A DNA stretch of 64,000 nt, from contig JAFEMH010004908.1 of the NCBI GenBank assembly GCA_022495995.1, positions 62,001 through 126,000 on the forward strand, written 5' to 3'. This DNA comes from Adenophora triphylla var. japonica (Eukaryota; Streptophyta; Magnoliopsida; Asterales; Campanulaceae). A program made the position numbers and the translations under genes. Every line of letters begins with the position of its first letter. Positions within the stretch are counted from its first letter, which is position 1. Positions 54,793-64,000 of the stretch are shown here, in pieces. Under the pieces are notes generated by a model. The model was not told where the DNA came from. It saw only the letters and a program-made list of their open reading frames with translations, and made no database searches.

Positions 54793-55551
54793 CCTCCTAA
54801 GTATCCATTCATTGCATTGCAGACATATTATTTGTTAAATGTATTAAGCTGTCTTTTAGAATGTTGTGAACTTGAGAGTAAACCGTGCTTGAACTCATCA
54901 AGAAATGTTGTAATCGTTAGTGATTTGTGATTTACTTTTAAAGCTTTGTCGAGACGCAAGATCTCTTGTTCGCCTTTTATTTCTTTTGTGAGCCTTGATG
55001 GCTTCCCGCTTTGGACCTTTTTGTTGTATTCGTGGACTGAAGTAACCTGGGTCTTGATGGCAATCCCTTTTCACTAGGGTTTTGTGTTTGGATGATCCCT
55101 TGACAAGTCGTTTTGACGGTCTTTTCCGTGGCTTCCTTGCTTCTTGTTTGTTGGCGTCGGGCTCTTGACCTCTTTTTTTTGTAGCTTCTTCTTGAGCTTA
55201 TTTTTTTTTTGAAAGCTTTTGCTTGAGCTCTTTTTTTTTTTGAAGCGCGTAAGGGCGAAGGAAAGCCCCTAGTTTGGAAGTTGACATGGGTCAGTCTTTT
55301 GACGCTGAGTGACCTTCGGATGTCCTTTGGTGTTGCCGCCGTCGTTTGAATTGGTAAAGGTGATGGTGGGGGCATGCTTTTGGAAAGTGTGTAGTTTGAT
55401 TGAGGTCTGGGTTGACATTCAAACTTTTGACTTTTTTGTGTGTTTTTAGATCGGACCAATTAAGGTTGCCTACGTTCCCCCGGACTAGAGGGCTCAGGTC
55501 TGCGTAGTTCGACACTACAAGGAGTCCCAAGAGATGCACAGTTGGTCTTCT
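54793..55551. other. Element D spacer between antisense gene 2 and integrase
   Basis: No gene. Read on the minus strand it is the post-pol sequence shared with C (20000-20640): A-rich runs (55190-55240) and GACTTGTCAAGGGATCA. Short Lys-rich ORFs are composition artefacts. Confidence 0.65.
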
Positions 55552-56886
55552 TTAGGCAAAGTATCTGCAAAGTTTGCTTCCGTTGACTGGATTCATGAAG
55601 GGATTGTCGTCTAGGTCTGTCAGCTTCATGGCACCTCCGGAGAAGATCTCTTGAATCACGAAAGGGCCGATCCATGTTGGTTTCCATTTTCCCAGAGGGT
55701 TGGTTCGAGTGGGAGGCTTTTCTTTGAGTACCAGATTGCCTTTGCTGATGTCTCGGGACTTGACTTTCTTGTCGAAAGCTCTAGCCATTCTGCTTTGGTA
55801 GGCTCAGATGTGTTCCATGGCCTTTAGTCGTCACTCGTCTAGCAGAGCTAGTTCGTCGTGTCGGCTTCGGAGCCATTCGACTTCGTTGATCTCGTTTTCC
55901 AGCAGCACTCGGAGTGAGGGAATTTCCAATTCAACAGGCAGTACTGCTTCCATCCCGTATGTCAGGGCAAATGGAGCTTCTCCCATGGCTGTTCTGACTG
56001 ATGTGCGGTAGCCCCAAAGTGCAAGGTGCAACTTCTCAGGCCAATCACGTCCTCGGGTGGTCATTTTTCGGATGATCCGTTCGAGGGTCTTGTTAGGTGC
56101 TTCCACGGCGCCGTTTGTTTGTGGCCGTTAGGGAGAAGACTTGTGGCATGTGATCTTGAATTCGGCCAGCAGTCTGTCGCATTCTCCTTCGAAGTGGGTG
56201 CCGTTTTCTGATATGACCTAGTTCGGGATGCCGTATCGGCAGATGATGTTTTCCTTGAGGAAATGTGCGACTTTCTTGGAGGTGAGCACCTTGTATGGCT
56301 TGGCTTCGACCCATTTTGTGAAGTAGCCGATGGCTACCAAGATGAATTCGTGGTCGTTGCTGCCTGGCGGAGTGATCTTCCCGATGACGTCAATTCCCCA
56401 CGTGGCGAAGGGCCAGGGCGTAGTCATGCAGTAGAGATCATGAGGAGGTAGATGATTGAGGTTGGAGAACCGTTGACACTTATCGCAGCTTCGGACAAAG
56501 TGAATGCAGTCTGCCTCCATGGAGATCCAATAGTAGCCCATCCAAAGAATGATTTGCATCAGGGCTCTGGCGTTCATGTGGGGGCCGCAAGCCCCATTGT
56601 GGACTTCGTTCATGAGCTCGGTTGCTTTTTCCTGGCTGATGCAGCGTAAGAGCGGTCCTTGGTGGTGCTTTTTGTACAGCATGTCTCCAAGGATGACAAA
56701 GTGAGAGGCGAGGCATTTTAGGGCCATGATGCTCATGGATTTGACTCCTTCCTTGTGTTGGCCTTCCTCTTTTATGAAGGCGGTTTCCCCATTTTTGAGG
56801 TATTGGAAGATCTGACGGACGCACTGTGCTGGTGAAGAGGCTTCCGGTTTGCGTCTCTTTGGCTCTTCAGCAGTTCCCAAATTCAC
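55552..56886 (-). pseudogene. pol: Element D integrase
   Basis: One frame holds the whole domain with in-frame stops at 56218-56220, about 56128, 55831-55833 and about 55813. Zinc-binding part: HNGACGPHMNARAL and CDKCQRF. Core: first Asp in WGIDVIGKITPPG. The second catalytic position reads VISENGTHFEG, with Glu replacing Asp. The Glu of the triad lies in NGAVEAPNKTLERI. C-terminal domain: FDKKVKSRDISKGNLVLKEK and WIGPFVIQEIFSGG. The first residues (NLGTAEEPKRR) belong to the pre-RT linker, fused directly to IFQYLKNGE of the pre-integrase linker, so RT and both RNase H domains are deleted at about 56810-56830. Confidence 0.87.
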
Positions 56887-57170
56887 GGTGATTAATACCT
56901 TCTCGGCAGCTTGGGCCAGGTTTTTCTCTCTTTTAACAATGTGCTTAAAATGTTTGTTTAATGCATTTGTTCAATTAATGTGTCTGCTTCTTTGTTAGAT
57001 GAATTGTTATTAACTGTTTGCGATTTAGTTAACTCATCATTCGTTAAAAATGAAATGAAAGGATATTTTAGAAAGGTCGGACCTTTTATTGAAAGCATAG
57101 AGAAGATACATTGTTGATCATGGACTCACAATCTTCAGGCGTAGAGCCGTCAGATGACTCAAAAGACATG
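56887..57170 (-). other. Element D AT-rich segment between protease linker and integrase (possible Ogre-type intron)
   Basis: No ORF, distinctly AT-rich. Ogre elements are known to carry an intron between PR and RT. This segment sits exactly there, upstream of the pre-RT linker NLGTAEEP. Splice sites are not certain. Confidence 0.45.
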
Positions 57171-57811
57171 AATTCATAGACAACATGACTCGAAGCTAGA
57201 CTCTAGGCGACGAGGGATTAGACCAGGCTTCATTGCTCTTTGCGGGCTGTAGGTTAAGAGAGGGTGGCGATGGCTTGGGTGGCCATTATTCACTTGATGC
57301 AGATCCCAGAGGATACCTTGCCTGTGGTTCAACATCGAACCAGATTGCAAAGGTTTTTGGTTGCTCCTTTGATGATGTCCTTCCATTGGTGTTACTGCCA
57401 GATCTTGGGGGGGCCTTGATAATAGAAGTCGTTGAGAGCTTCTTCTAGGAGGGCGAAGCATTCGCTGATTCAGAGTTGATTCTTGCTGATGTTGATTATC
57501 TTCATAGAATCTGCTTCCTTATCTGGTATCTTTTCCTGGATGACATTTATGATGTCTGAATCGAGGGGGTGGTGTGCTATTTCTCCTTCCTTGATTAGGC
57601 TTTGAAGGAGGTTGCGCCATTGTTCCTCCAGGTCAGATACCGGGATGTTGAATAGGACTATGCTGTGATGGCTTTCCCCGTGAGATCCGAGCGTGTCGGC
57701 GAGAGGGTTGTCCTGCACCAGCGGGTCGGTGATGAGCCAGCTTTCCTCAGGAGGGTTCTCGGCAAAGTATGAGTCTACTTCTCGGTCAGGCTCCATCTGG
57801 GCGTCCATCTC
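57171..57811 (-). pseudogene. pol: Element D protease-RT linker
   Basis: In the frame of gag-PR after a TAA (57812-57814), an open part of 113 codons follows (57808-57470) with EEQWRNLLQSLIKEGEI and ESHHSIVLFNIPVSDLE, then ISECFALLEEALNDF past a TGA. It has no known domain but is consistently placed between PR and RT in this family as far as I recall. The tail to 57171 is broken. Confidence 0.6.
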
Positions 57812-60526
57812 TTAATCCTCTTGCAAGCATTCTTCGCAGTCGCATATTTCAGAGTTGTCGTCTTGGTCCATGAGCTCTTCGATCTCTAGCTCATCACGGC
57901 TTAGAGCATGGATATAGGGATCCACTTCGTTGCGGGACAGGGCTGGAGACTCACCTGCAGAGGAGTATTCGATCATGTCGGGACCTTCTTCTGGGTCATA
58001 GCTTGCTGGCCAAGCGCTTGCCATCGTTCTGCTTCCGCGGCTCACCTCGAGGTTTCCATTGACGTTTATGAATTTCACGCATTGGTGAAGAGTAGATGAT
58101 ACTACTTTCATCTGATGCAGCCAAGCTCGTCCCAGCAGGGCGGAGAAGGTTGGTTTGATTTCCACAACTTGGAATTCCACCGACTCCAATTGTGCATCGA
58201 ATTGGATCCTCAGGTTGATGACTCCTACGACCGGGCGTGGAGTGGAGTCGTAGGCTCGAATTATCCGGGGCGAAGGTCTTATCAGGGAGCGGTCGACACG
58301 GAGTCGTTTCAATGTGCTCAAGGCAATGATGTTGACTGCGGAGCCGTTATCGATCAAGACGTTCGAGAGGTAGAACATCTCTATCTTTATGAGGATGGGG
58401 AGGGCCTCATTGTGTCTGTTTTCATATATCGGCAAGTCTGCGTCTGTGAAGGCTAGACCGCTTTCGGTGCTACCGTTTGATTCAGTCTCCTCCGGGGAGC
58501 GTTCGATCCATCCCTTGGTGTGTCTTGATCGTGGCAGAGATCGTAGGGAGACACTCATCCTTGGACTTTCTTGTCTGGATTCCCGATCACGGGCCCGTTT
58601 GACTCTGTTTTCGCATTCCCTGGATAGCATGTTGATGGTTTCAGAGATTGCCGGAGGCCTATTCTCGCATGGAGTTTCGCTGAAGGCTATCGTGTTCACC
58701 CTGTCGTTTTGGGGGAATGGGTTTCCAATGGTGTTGGGGCCACGGGGGCGTTCCAACTTTCCCTCTTTGATTAGCCCTTGGACCACTTGCTTCAGCACGA
58801 AGCAATTGTCGGTGGTGTAACTGGGGTAGTTGTGGAAGGCGCAGTGCTTGCTCATATCCATGTTGGGCTTGAGAGTTTTTGGTTGGAAATTCTCGAGAGG
58901 CTTGAGAAGATTTCGCTTTACCAATGCTTCGAATACTTGGCCTAGAGGCATTTCGAGGTTGTCGAAATGCTGGAACTGTGGTATGCGAGGGGGATTGTTG
59001 TTCCTCGGGGGTGCCTGATCACGGTTTACTTGAGCTCCATTCTGGATGTAGTGTACCGCTCCATCCTCTTCTTTTCCTTTGTTTGGGACAGGTGCGAGAT
59101 TTGACAGGTTTGTCCGATAGCGGTAAGATGAAGCAGGGGTTGCTATAATCTTCTGAAGGCTCAGGGTCTTTTCAAACTTGGTTTCAGCGTTGACCATGGC
59201 ACGAAGAACTGGATTGAAGTGATGGCTGATCAAGGTCCTCAGAGATGGTTTGAGGCAGTAATAGAAGATGTCCATTTGCTCTTCTTTGGAAAGCGGATCC
59301 ATTATCTCGCTTAGCTTCCAGTTCCATCTTTTGTAGAACTCGGCTACTGGTTCGTCATCTTTTTGTTCGGTGGCTTGCAGATCATGGCGGTTTGTTTCCC
59401 ACTCAAGGTTGGCGCGGTACTTCTCCAGGAAGATCTCGCTGATTTGGTCCCACGTGGCGCAGTTTTCTACTTTTACATTGAGGAACCACCTTAACGCCGT
59501 GGATTTGAGAGAATCCTGGAAGTGATCTGCCATTTGTTGAGGGGTTGCCCCTTTGGCTCTCATACCTAAGACATAGGTGTCGATGTGGGTTTTTGGGCAT
59601 TCTGTCCCGTCGAACTTTTCCATTTCCAGCATCCTGAATTTCAGAGGAAGCGGGACCACCTTGTTTGGATCGGTGGGCATAAGAGAGTCCTTCTGAGAGC
59701 TGACCAGTTTGCCTTGCATGTCCTTCATCTGTTCGATCAACCAAGCCATGTGGGGATCAGTAGGTTGAGGCGGGTTGCTATTTTCGGGGATGGAAACCGA
59801 AGATGGAGGTGGATTGGCTGATGGGATCGCCATTCGGGAGTCTTGAAGAGGTAGTTGAGTGTATACCATCCCGTACCTTGGGTTGTTGAAATTGAGGGCA
59901 TGATTGCCCGGGCCGCTAAGGGTTGTGTTTGGGAATTGGGGGAATGTTTCATTAGCCCCAAGTGGCAGACAGGCGGGTGGCAGGTTTGAGACGTCGTGAT
60001 ATCGCTTGGGAGGCCTGTCCCGGGTAAACATTGGGATTTTTGGTTATGGTTGCGAGGCTCGTATAGAGGCAAAGGATTGAATCCTGGGGGATACCGAGAT
60101 GCATTGGGATCTGGGGGAGCAGACACGTATGTGTGCTGTTGATACTAAGATTGGGGGCGCAGAGCCGGGAAATTGACTGTACTGAGGCAGGCATATCGGA
60201 GCTGCTTGACTGATGCCCGAGTGAAGCTTTGAGCGAGAGCTGCTTTGCGTTGCTGGGATCTCGTAGCTTAGCAGAGGTGGGACCTGCTGGTAGCTTTGAG
60301 AAATCGGGGGAGCCGGTATTTCTTCGTCTTCTATGAGAATGAAGGTCTCATCAGTTTGAGGAATAGCCAGGGCTCCGCGACGGCGCATGGTGTCTACGAT
60401 CCAGGATTGCTGCTCTTTCTAGCGCTTCTTAAGAGTTTCGAAGGCTTGCAGCACCTCCTCCATTGTCTGGAGGTTTCTTAGTGGCGGGATTCCGTTTCCC
60501 TCACTGTTATCTGTTGATCCCGCCAT
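57812..60526 (-). pseudogene. gag: Element D gag and aspartic protease
   Basis: One frame of 904 codons starts at ATG 60526 (MAGSTDNSEGNGIPPL), broken by TAG 60419-60421 and TAA 60044-60046; the last 739 codons (60031-57812) are open. Gag: DPHMAWLIEQMKDMQGKLVS, core FDGTECPKTHIDTYVLGMRA, ALRWFLNVKVENCATWDQI and VAEFYKRWNWKLSEIMDPL. The zinc-knuckle-like HCAFHNYPSYTTDNCFVLKQ has Tyr where the second His is expected. Protease: NVLIDNGSAVNIIALSTLKR (DNG active site) and ALLGRAWLHQMKVVSS. The C-terminal tail is acidic with CDCEECLQED. Gag and PR are fused in frame, which is usual here. Confidence 0.88.
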
Positions 60527-61782
60527 GGGGGAGTAGCGGACTGTTCGGACCACTGAACCTGAAGGGCTGTCGGACCTTGTAACTTCAATACTAAAAAGGC
60601 GGCTCCCGGGTACTCTTAACCACTCTCGGTTCGCTGGAGGGGGTGACGGGTAAGGTTTAGACACGGGAAGACCTTTTGGATAAAGGGGGGAAGCTTACGT
60701 GACATGCAGTTTCCACTTTTATTTTTTTATTTTTTTATTGTTTTAATTGAAAACGGTGTTTTCTCAGAATCCTATGTTGGTTGGAAAAGAGTGCTCTTCT
60801 TTTTCGCAACTATGCTAGATCCTGGGTCAGTGGAGACCATCTGTGCGGCTATAAGCCCCTCGTTTTGCACCTGTATTTCGACATCCCGAGGTGGATATCC
60901 CCGGGCGAGGGACCTATAGAGCAAGTGGTTTCCACCGGCCTAAAAGAAAAATCGAACCTAAGGACCGAGCTTGTCATGTTCGTTTTAATGCGTAAGCCAT
61001 GTGAATAGTGAGCCGAGCCGGCACCTGAGTCAAGATCTGGTCGAGAGTTCGGCATGACCTCTCTTTACCTTGCTTGCGCAAGGGATCTGTGACGTTAGGC
61101 GTTGGATGAGTCATATTGTCATGGCTGAAGTATTAAAGGCTTGATGACATGGTGTCATGTGGGAATGGATGTATATCCGGGACGGAACATCGTCTGGGTG
61201 TAGCTTCGGAAATCAAGATCTGGTCAAGATTTTAGCATGACCTTTCATCCCCTTGCTTGCGCAAGGGATCTTGAGTTCCGATCTTTGACCCAGAAAATGG
61301 CCGGCACGGGATATGTATCAAGGCTATATGACACGGACTAGGTAAAAACCAACCGAGTTTGGACAGAGTGTGACCCAAGCGTGCAGGGTTGACACTGGCT
61401 AGGATGGGATGTTTGGAATGATCCCGTGCACATCCAAGAGGCCTAGGAAGACCAAACGGACTGCAACTGAGACCACCCCGGGTTGAGGGTTGTAGTGTGC
61501 AGTGTATCCGAGGCAGCAAGTGCACGTAGCGTGTGGTGTACCGAGGCAGCAGTGCGAGTAATGTGCGGTCTCTAAAATTCTTTTTCTGAGTAAAACAGAA
61601 GTTTTTTGAAGAATTTTAAATGTATATACACAGATGTATATTGATGCATTTTTTTTGTAAATAAAAAGTAAAGCACATGCACACACACACAACAGTAAAA
61701 GAAAGGGGTAAAATGAAAGTTTGACCCTCATCATCGTTTTAAAAATATTTTGTTTTCGTTTAAAAGTTTTTAAAACCAAACA
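60527..61782 (-). other. Element D untranslated leader
   Basis: No gene. It contains two related blocks with TTGCTTGCGCAAGGGATCT (61067-61090 and 61251-61275), each after GTCAAGAT[C/T]TGGTC, indicating an internal duplication. The part near 61330-61540 matches C's leader. Confidence 0.65.
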
Positions 61783-61800
61783 TCCCCAGCAGAGTCGCCA
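61783..61800 (-). promoter_or_regulatory. Element D primer-binding site
   Basis: TGGCGACTCTGCTGGGGA on the minus strand, two bases inside the 5' LTR, a tRNA-Arg type site as described for Ogre elements. Confidence 0.82.
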
Positions 61801-61802
61801 AC

Positions 61803-63068
61803 TGAAATTACCCGGATCCGGCTCGTGCGCGGAGCCCTGGCATCTCGCATTGTCGGGAGGAGGTGTCTCGCTGTGTTTTTACTTTGTAGAGTCGCCATGC
61901 CGTTTTGATTAAGCCCAAAACATTGAGAAAATGCATCAGTTTAAAAAATTGTTTTTGTGTGATGAAATTTTTGAGTTCGGAGGTCAGGTTACTCCTTGGG
62001 AAGAGAATATTAGAATATTAGAGCTCACCCGAGTCGCCTCGTAAAAATGAGTCTTTCGGTACCCCTTCTTTCTTTAAATGTTGTGTGTGTGTGTGCTTTT
62101 AAAAATGCACGCTGTATCGGATGTCTACATTGTACACTATGTATTGAAATGTATTGAAATAGTGTAGGAAGGAAGCCTTACTAATGTTGGTTCATATTTG
62201 TCTTCCGCAGGGGAATAGTGTTTGAGGATGGAATAGTGTTCCGGGATAGACCGGGATTGCTTCGGGATGTGCCGGTTGTCTGCGGACAGAGCTTCGGCGT
62301 GCCTCGGGATTGTCAGGTGTGTACTCGGGCAGAGTTTTGGCGTGCGTTAGGATTGCAGGTTGCGTTGTGTACTCGGGCAGAGGTTCGTCGTGCGTTGGGA
62401 TCGTCGGTTGCGTTCGGGCAGAGTTCCGGCGTGCGTCGAGATCGTCAATTTGGTTCGAAAAGGGCCGGGACACCTCGGGATAGACTTGGCAAGGCTTCGG
62501 AGTACCACGAGAGGCCTCAGAATACCTCGAGAGTGCCTCGGGGCAGCGCGGGAGCATCTCGGGAGCGCTCGGTAGGGCTTCGGAGCACCGCGAGGGAGCT
62601 CGGAAGGCCCCGGAAGGAACCAAAAGGGACCGGGAGTGCCCCGAGAGGTCTTGGAAGGGCAGCCTGAAGGCTTAGGGAGAGATGAGAAGAGGGAGGTGTA
62701 AAAAATGAGGGAGGGGGAGCCCTCTATTTATAGTAGGGGAAAAATTGCAAGAAGGTCCGTACGGACCTTCCATGAAATCTAAAAATTTAGTTTTCCCAAA
62801 TTTGAGGAAATAATGTGGACTTTAAGAGGATTTTATAATAGTTATTTCTGGTGGAAAGAGTTCCTTATGGACCCTCCATGCTTTTCCAAATTTTTCGAAA
62901 TTCCTAAAAAGCCCTTTTGTGCTTTTTTGGCCTAGAAAGGCCCCCCTTGGTTTGGTTGGTGGTTTTTTTGGTTTTTTCAGGGCTACGGGTGTTCAAGACT
63001 GCGTTTGTGTGAGTCTACGGTGTTTCCCGTGCGTTTGGAAGAGAGTGATCCAGATTGGGGTACTTACA
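61803..63068 (-). repeat. Element D 5' LTR (1.266 kb)
   Basis: TGAAATTACCCGGATCC ... GGGGTACTTACA. Pairs with 46220-47460. About 5 differences are visible in the first 45 bases, more than in B or C, so it is older. A short GGAATAGTGTT duplication near 62210-62240 is private to this copy. Confidence 0.93.
62724..62873 (-). promoter_or_regulatory. Element D 5' LTR promoter; second palindrome decayed
   Basis: TATA box CTATAAATAG (62724-62733) and the intact 20-bp palindrome GAAGGTCCGTACGGACCTTC (62751-62770). The upstream partner is decayed to GAGTTCCTTATGGACCCTCC (about 62859-62878). This copy would drive sense transcription of D. Confidence 0.8.
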
Positions 63069-63073
63069 ATAGC
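63069..63073. other. Target-site duplication ATAGC, right of D
   Basis: Partner of 46215-46219. E's integrase linker continues after it. Confidence 0.93.
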
Positions 63074-63661
63074 ATGTCCCCAAGGATGACAAAGTGAGAG
63101 GCAAAGCATTTTAGGGCCACGATGCTCTTGGATTTGATTCCTTCTTTGTATTTGCCTTCCTAGTTCATGAACGTGGTTTCCCCATTCTTGAGGTATTGGA
63201 AGATCTAGTTGTACCATGGCTCATTGATGGGCTTGGGTTCTGGCTCAATTTCGCAGCAGTAGGCAGGAATTTCCTTTCTTCGTACTTTGAATGGCTTTAT
63301 CGCCTTCCCTTCGGGGATTTCCTCAAGTGAAGCCAAGGTGGCTAGGGCGTCTGCGAAACCGATTTCGATCTCAGGGCAAGTAGTGGAAGGTGACCTCTTT
63401 GAATTGTGTGATGAGGTCCTCCATGCAGGCGTAATATTTTTGCAAGCCTGGGTATATAGTTTTCCATCTGTTGGAAACTTGATTGATGATCAGGGCTGAG
63501 TTCCCGTAGACCTCTAGCTCTTGGACGTTTCTTTCGAATGCGGCCTCTAGTTCGGCGGCGCAGGCTTCGTATTCGGCGGCATTGTTGGTTACCACAAAGT
63601 TTAGCTTTATGGCGATTGGGGTGTGCTCATCTTTTGGGTCAACCAAGAGCATTCCAATGTT
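63074..63661 (-). pseudogene. pol: Element E: aRNH and start of integrase
   Basis: From right to left: aRNH (63652-63371) with NNAAEYEACAAELEAAFERN, then YGNSALIINQV, where Asn stands in place of the expected catalytic Asp. After a one-base shift come IGFADALATLASLEEIPEG and the linker IFQYLKNGE, reaching the integrase N-terminus (KCFASHFVILGDML) where D inserted. Unlike D, E retained RNase H. The frame is cut at 63661 by element G. Confidence 0.8.
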
Positions 63662-64000
63662 TGAATTACCCCACGATCGCGCGATGCCTTACCACATGGG
63701 TAGTTTGCGAATCATCTCGAAGGTCGGTTCACTTCATCGTTAGAGATCGCCATTTAAATGAAAAAACAAAGTCGCCACGCCATTTTGATTTATCCTCAAA
63801 ACTTTGAAAAAAAGGAAAAAGTAAAGGGTTCAGAGGTTAAGTTACCTCTTGGGAAGAACGTTTGGCGTTCACCCAAGAGGCCTTGCAAAAGCAAGTCTTC
63901 CAAAGGTCCAAAATTTGTGCAAGTGCGTGTGTGTGTGTTATTTTTGGTGAAATAAAGGAATGTGCAAAGCCTTTATCCAAAGCTAGAAACCATTTTTAGA
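63662..64000 (-). mobile_element. Element G: start of another Ogre-like LTR, continuing beyond the window
   Basis: TGAATTACCCCACGATCGCG opens inside E's aRNH. The sequence follows the same plan as D and E LTRs (GTCGCCACGCCATTTTGATT, then leader hairpins at 63845-63895) but is diverged. Orientation by comparison is minus. The candidate target duplication is ATGTT (63657-63661). Confidence 0.7.

Larger units (their letters stand above)
46220..63068 (-). mobile_element. Element D: Ogre-like element lacking RT and RNase H, 16.8 kb
   Basis: LTRs at 46220-47460 and 61803-63068 (TG...CA), primer site at 61783-61800, purine tract at 47461. Sense (minus strand): leader, gag-protease (60526-57812), linker, then directly integrase (56886-55552). 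Antisense (plus strand): PMD gene and DUF7745-like gene. Its LTRs differ visibly at more sites than those of B or C, so it is the oldest of the three complete insertions. With no RT it must have been copied in trans unless the deletion came later. Confidence 0.92.
35128..63661 (-). mobile_element. Element E: Ogre-like element inserted in F, carrying D and G
   Basis: The left LTR (35128-37265) is its 3' end. Then come a purine tract, a 3' UTR with repeats, two antisense genes (39610-44663), the integrase C-terminal half (45091-46219), the D insertion, the integrase N-terminal part and aRNH (63074-63661), and the G insertion. RT, gag and the 5' LTR lie outside the window. The candidate left target duplication is AGGAG (35123-35127). 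Confidence 0.87.

Overview
This 64-kb window is plant nuclear DNA made entirely, as far as I can see, of nested LTR retrotransposons of the Ty3/gypsy Tat branch. I recognise no host gene, tRNA, rRNA or CRISPR array. The double RNase H in pol, the antisense extra genes, the tRNA-Arg-like primer sites and the hypervariable tandem repeats in front of the 3' LTRs fit the Tat/Ogre elements of seed plants with large genomes, most likely a eudicot. I cannot name the species.

Nesting, outermost to innermost. F (minus strand, visible at 31775-35127) is the oldest exposed layer. A (plus strand, 1-31769; its 5' end lies outside) is inserted in F's RNase H region. A is interrupted by B (minus, 2271-10998, target duplication ATACC, same family as A) and by C (plus, 12876-28583, target duplication CCTTC). 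On the other side F is interrupted by E (minus, from 35128). E is interrupted by D (minus, 46220-63068, target duplication ATAGC) and by G (from 63662, running off the window). LTR pairs suggest D is older than B and B older than C. The two 1.9-kb LTRs of C differ at only about a dozen positions by eye.

A and B are Retand/Grande-like: gag, protease, RT, a gypsy RNase H, an extra aRNH and integrase, then an antisense gene between pol and the 3' LTR. In A this antisense gene (Transposase_28-like with a coiled-coil tail) still has four exons with GT-AG introns in matching phases. In B it is truncated. All sense ORFs carry stops or frameshifts, except B gag, which stays open for 618 codons.

C, D, E and G are Ogre-like. 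D and E carry two antisense genes between integrase and the 3' LTR: a four-exon plant-mobile-domain (PMD) gene and an intronless gene resembling DUF7745 proteins. D has lost RT and RNase H by a clean internal deletion. C has no recognisable pol, holds two separated gag relics, yet has nearly identical LTRs. C and D therefore look like non-autonomous elements moved in trans.

The most interesting signal is a set of dyad-symmetric sites (GTCCGCGCGGAC or GTCCGTACGGAC). In the LTRs they lie about 20 bp upstream of the TATA box, usually as a pair about 100 bp apart. The same paired sites recur upstream of the antisense genes. The palindrome core differs between elements (GCGC in E and C, GTAC in D) but agrees among nearly all sites of one element. 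This suggests a shared operator read by a dimeric factor and co-regulating the sense LTR promoter and the antisense genes.
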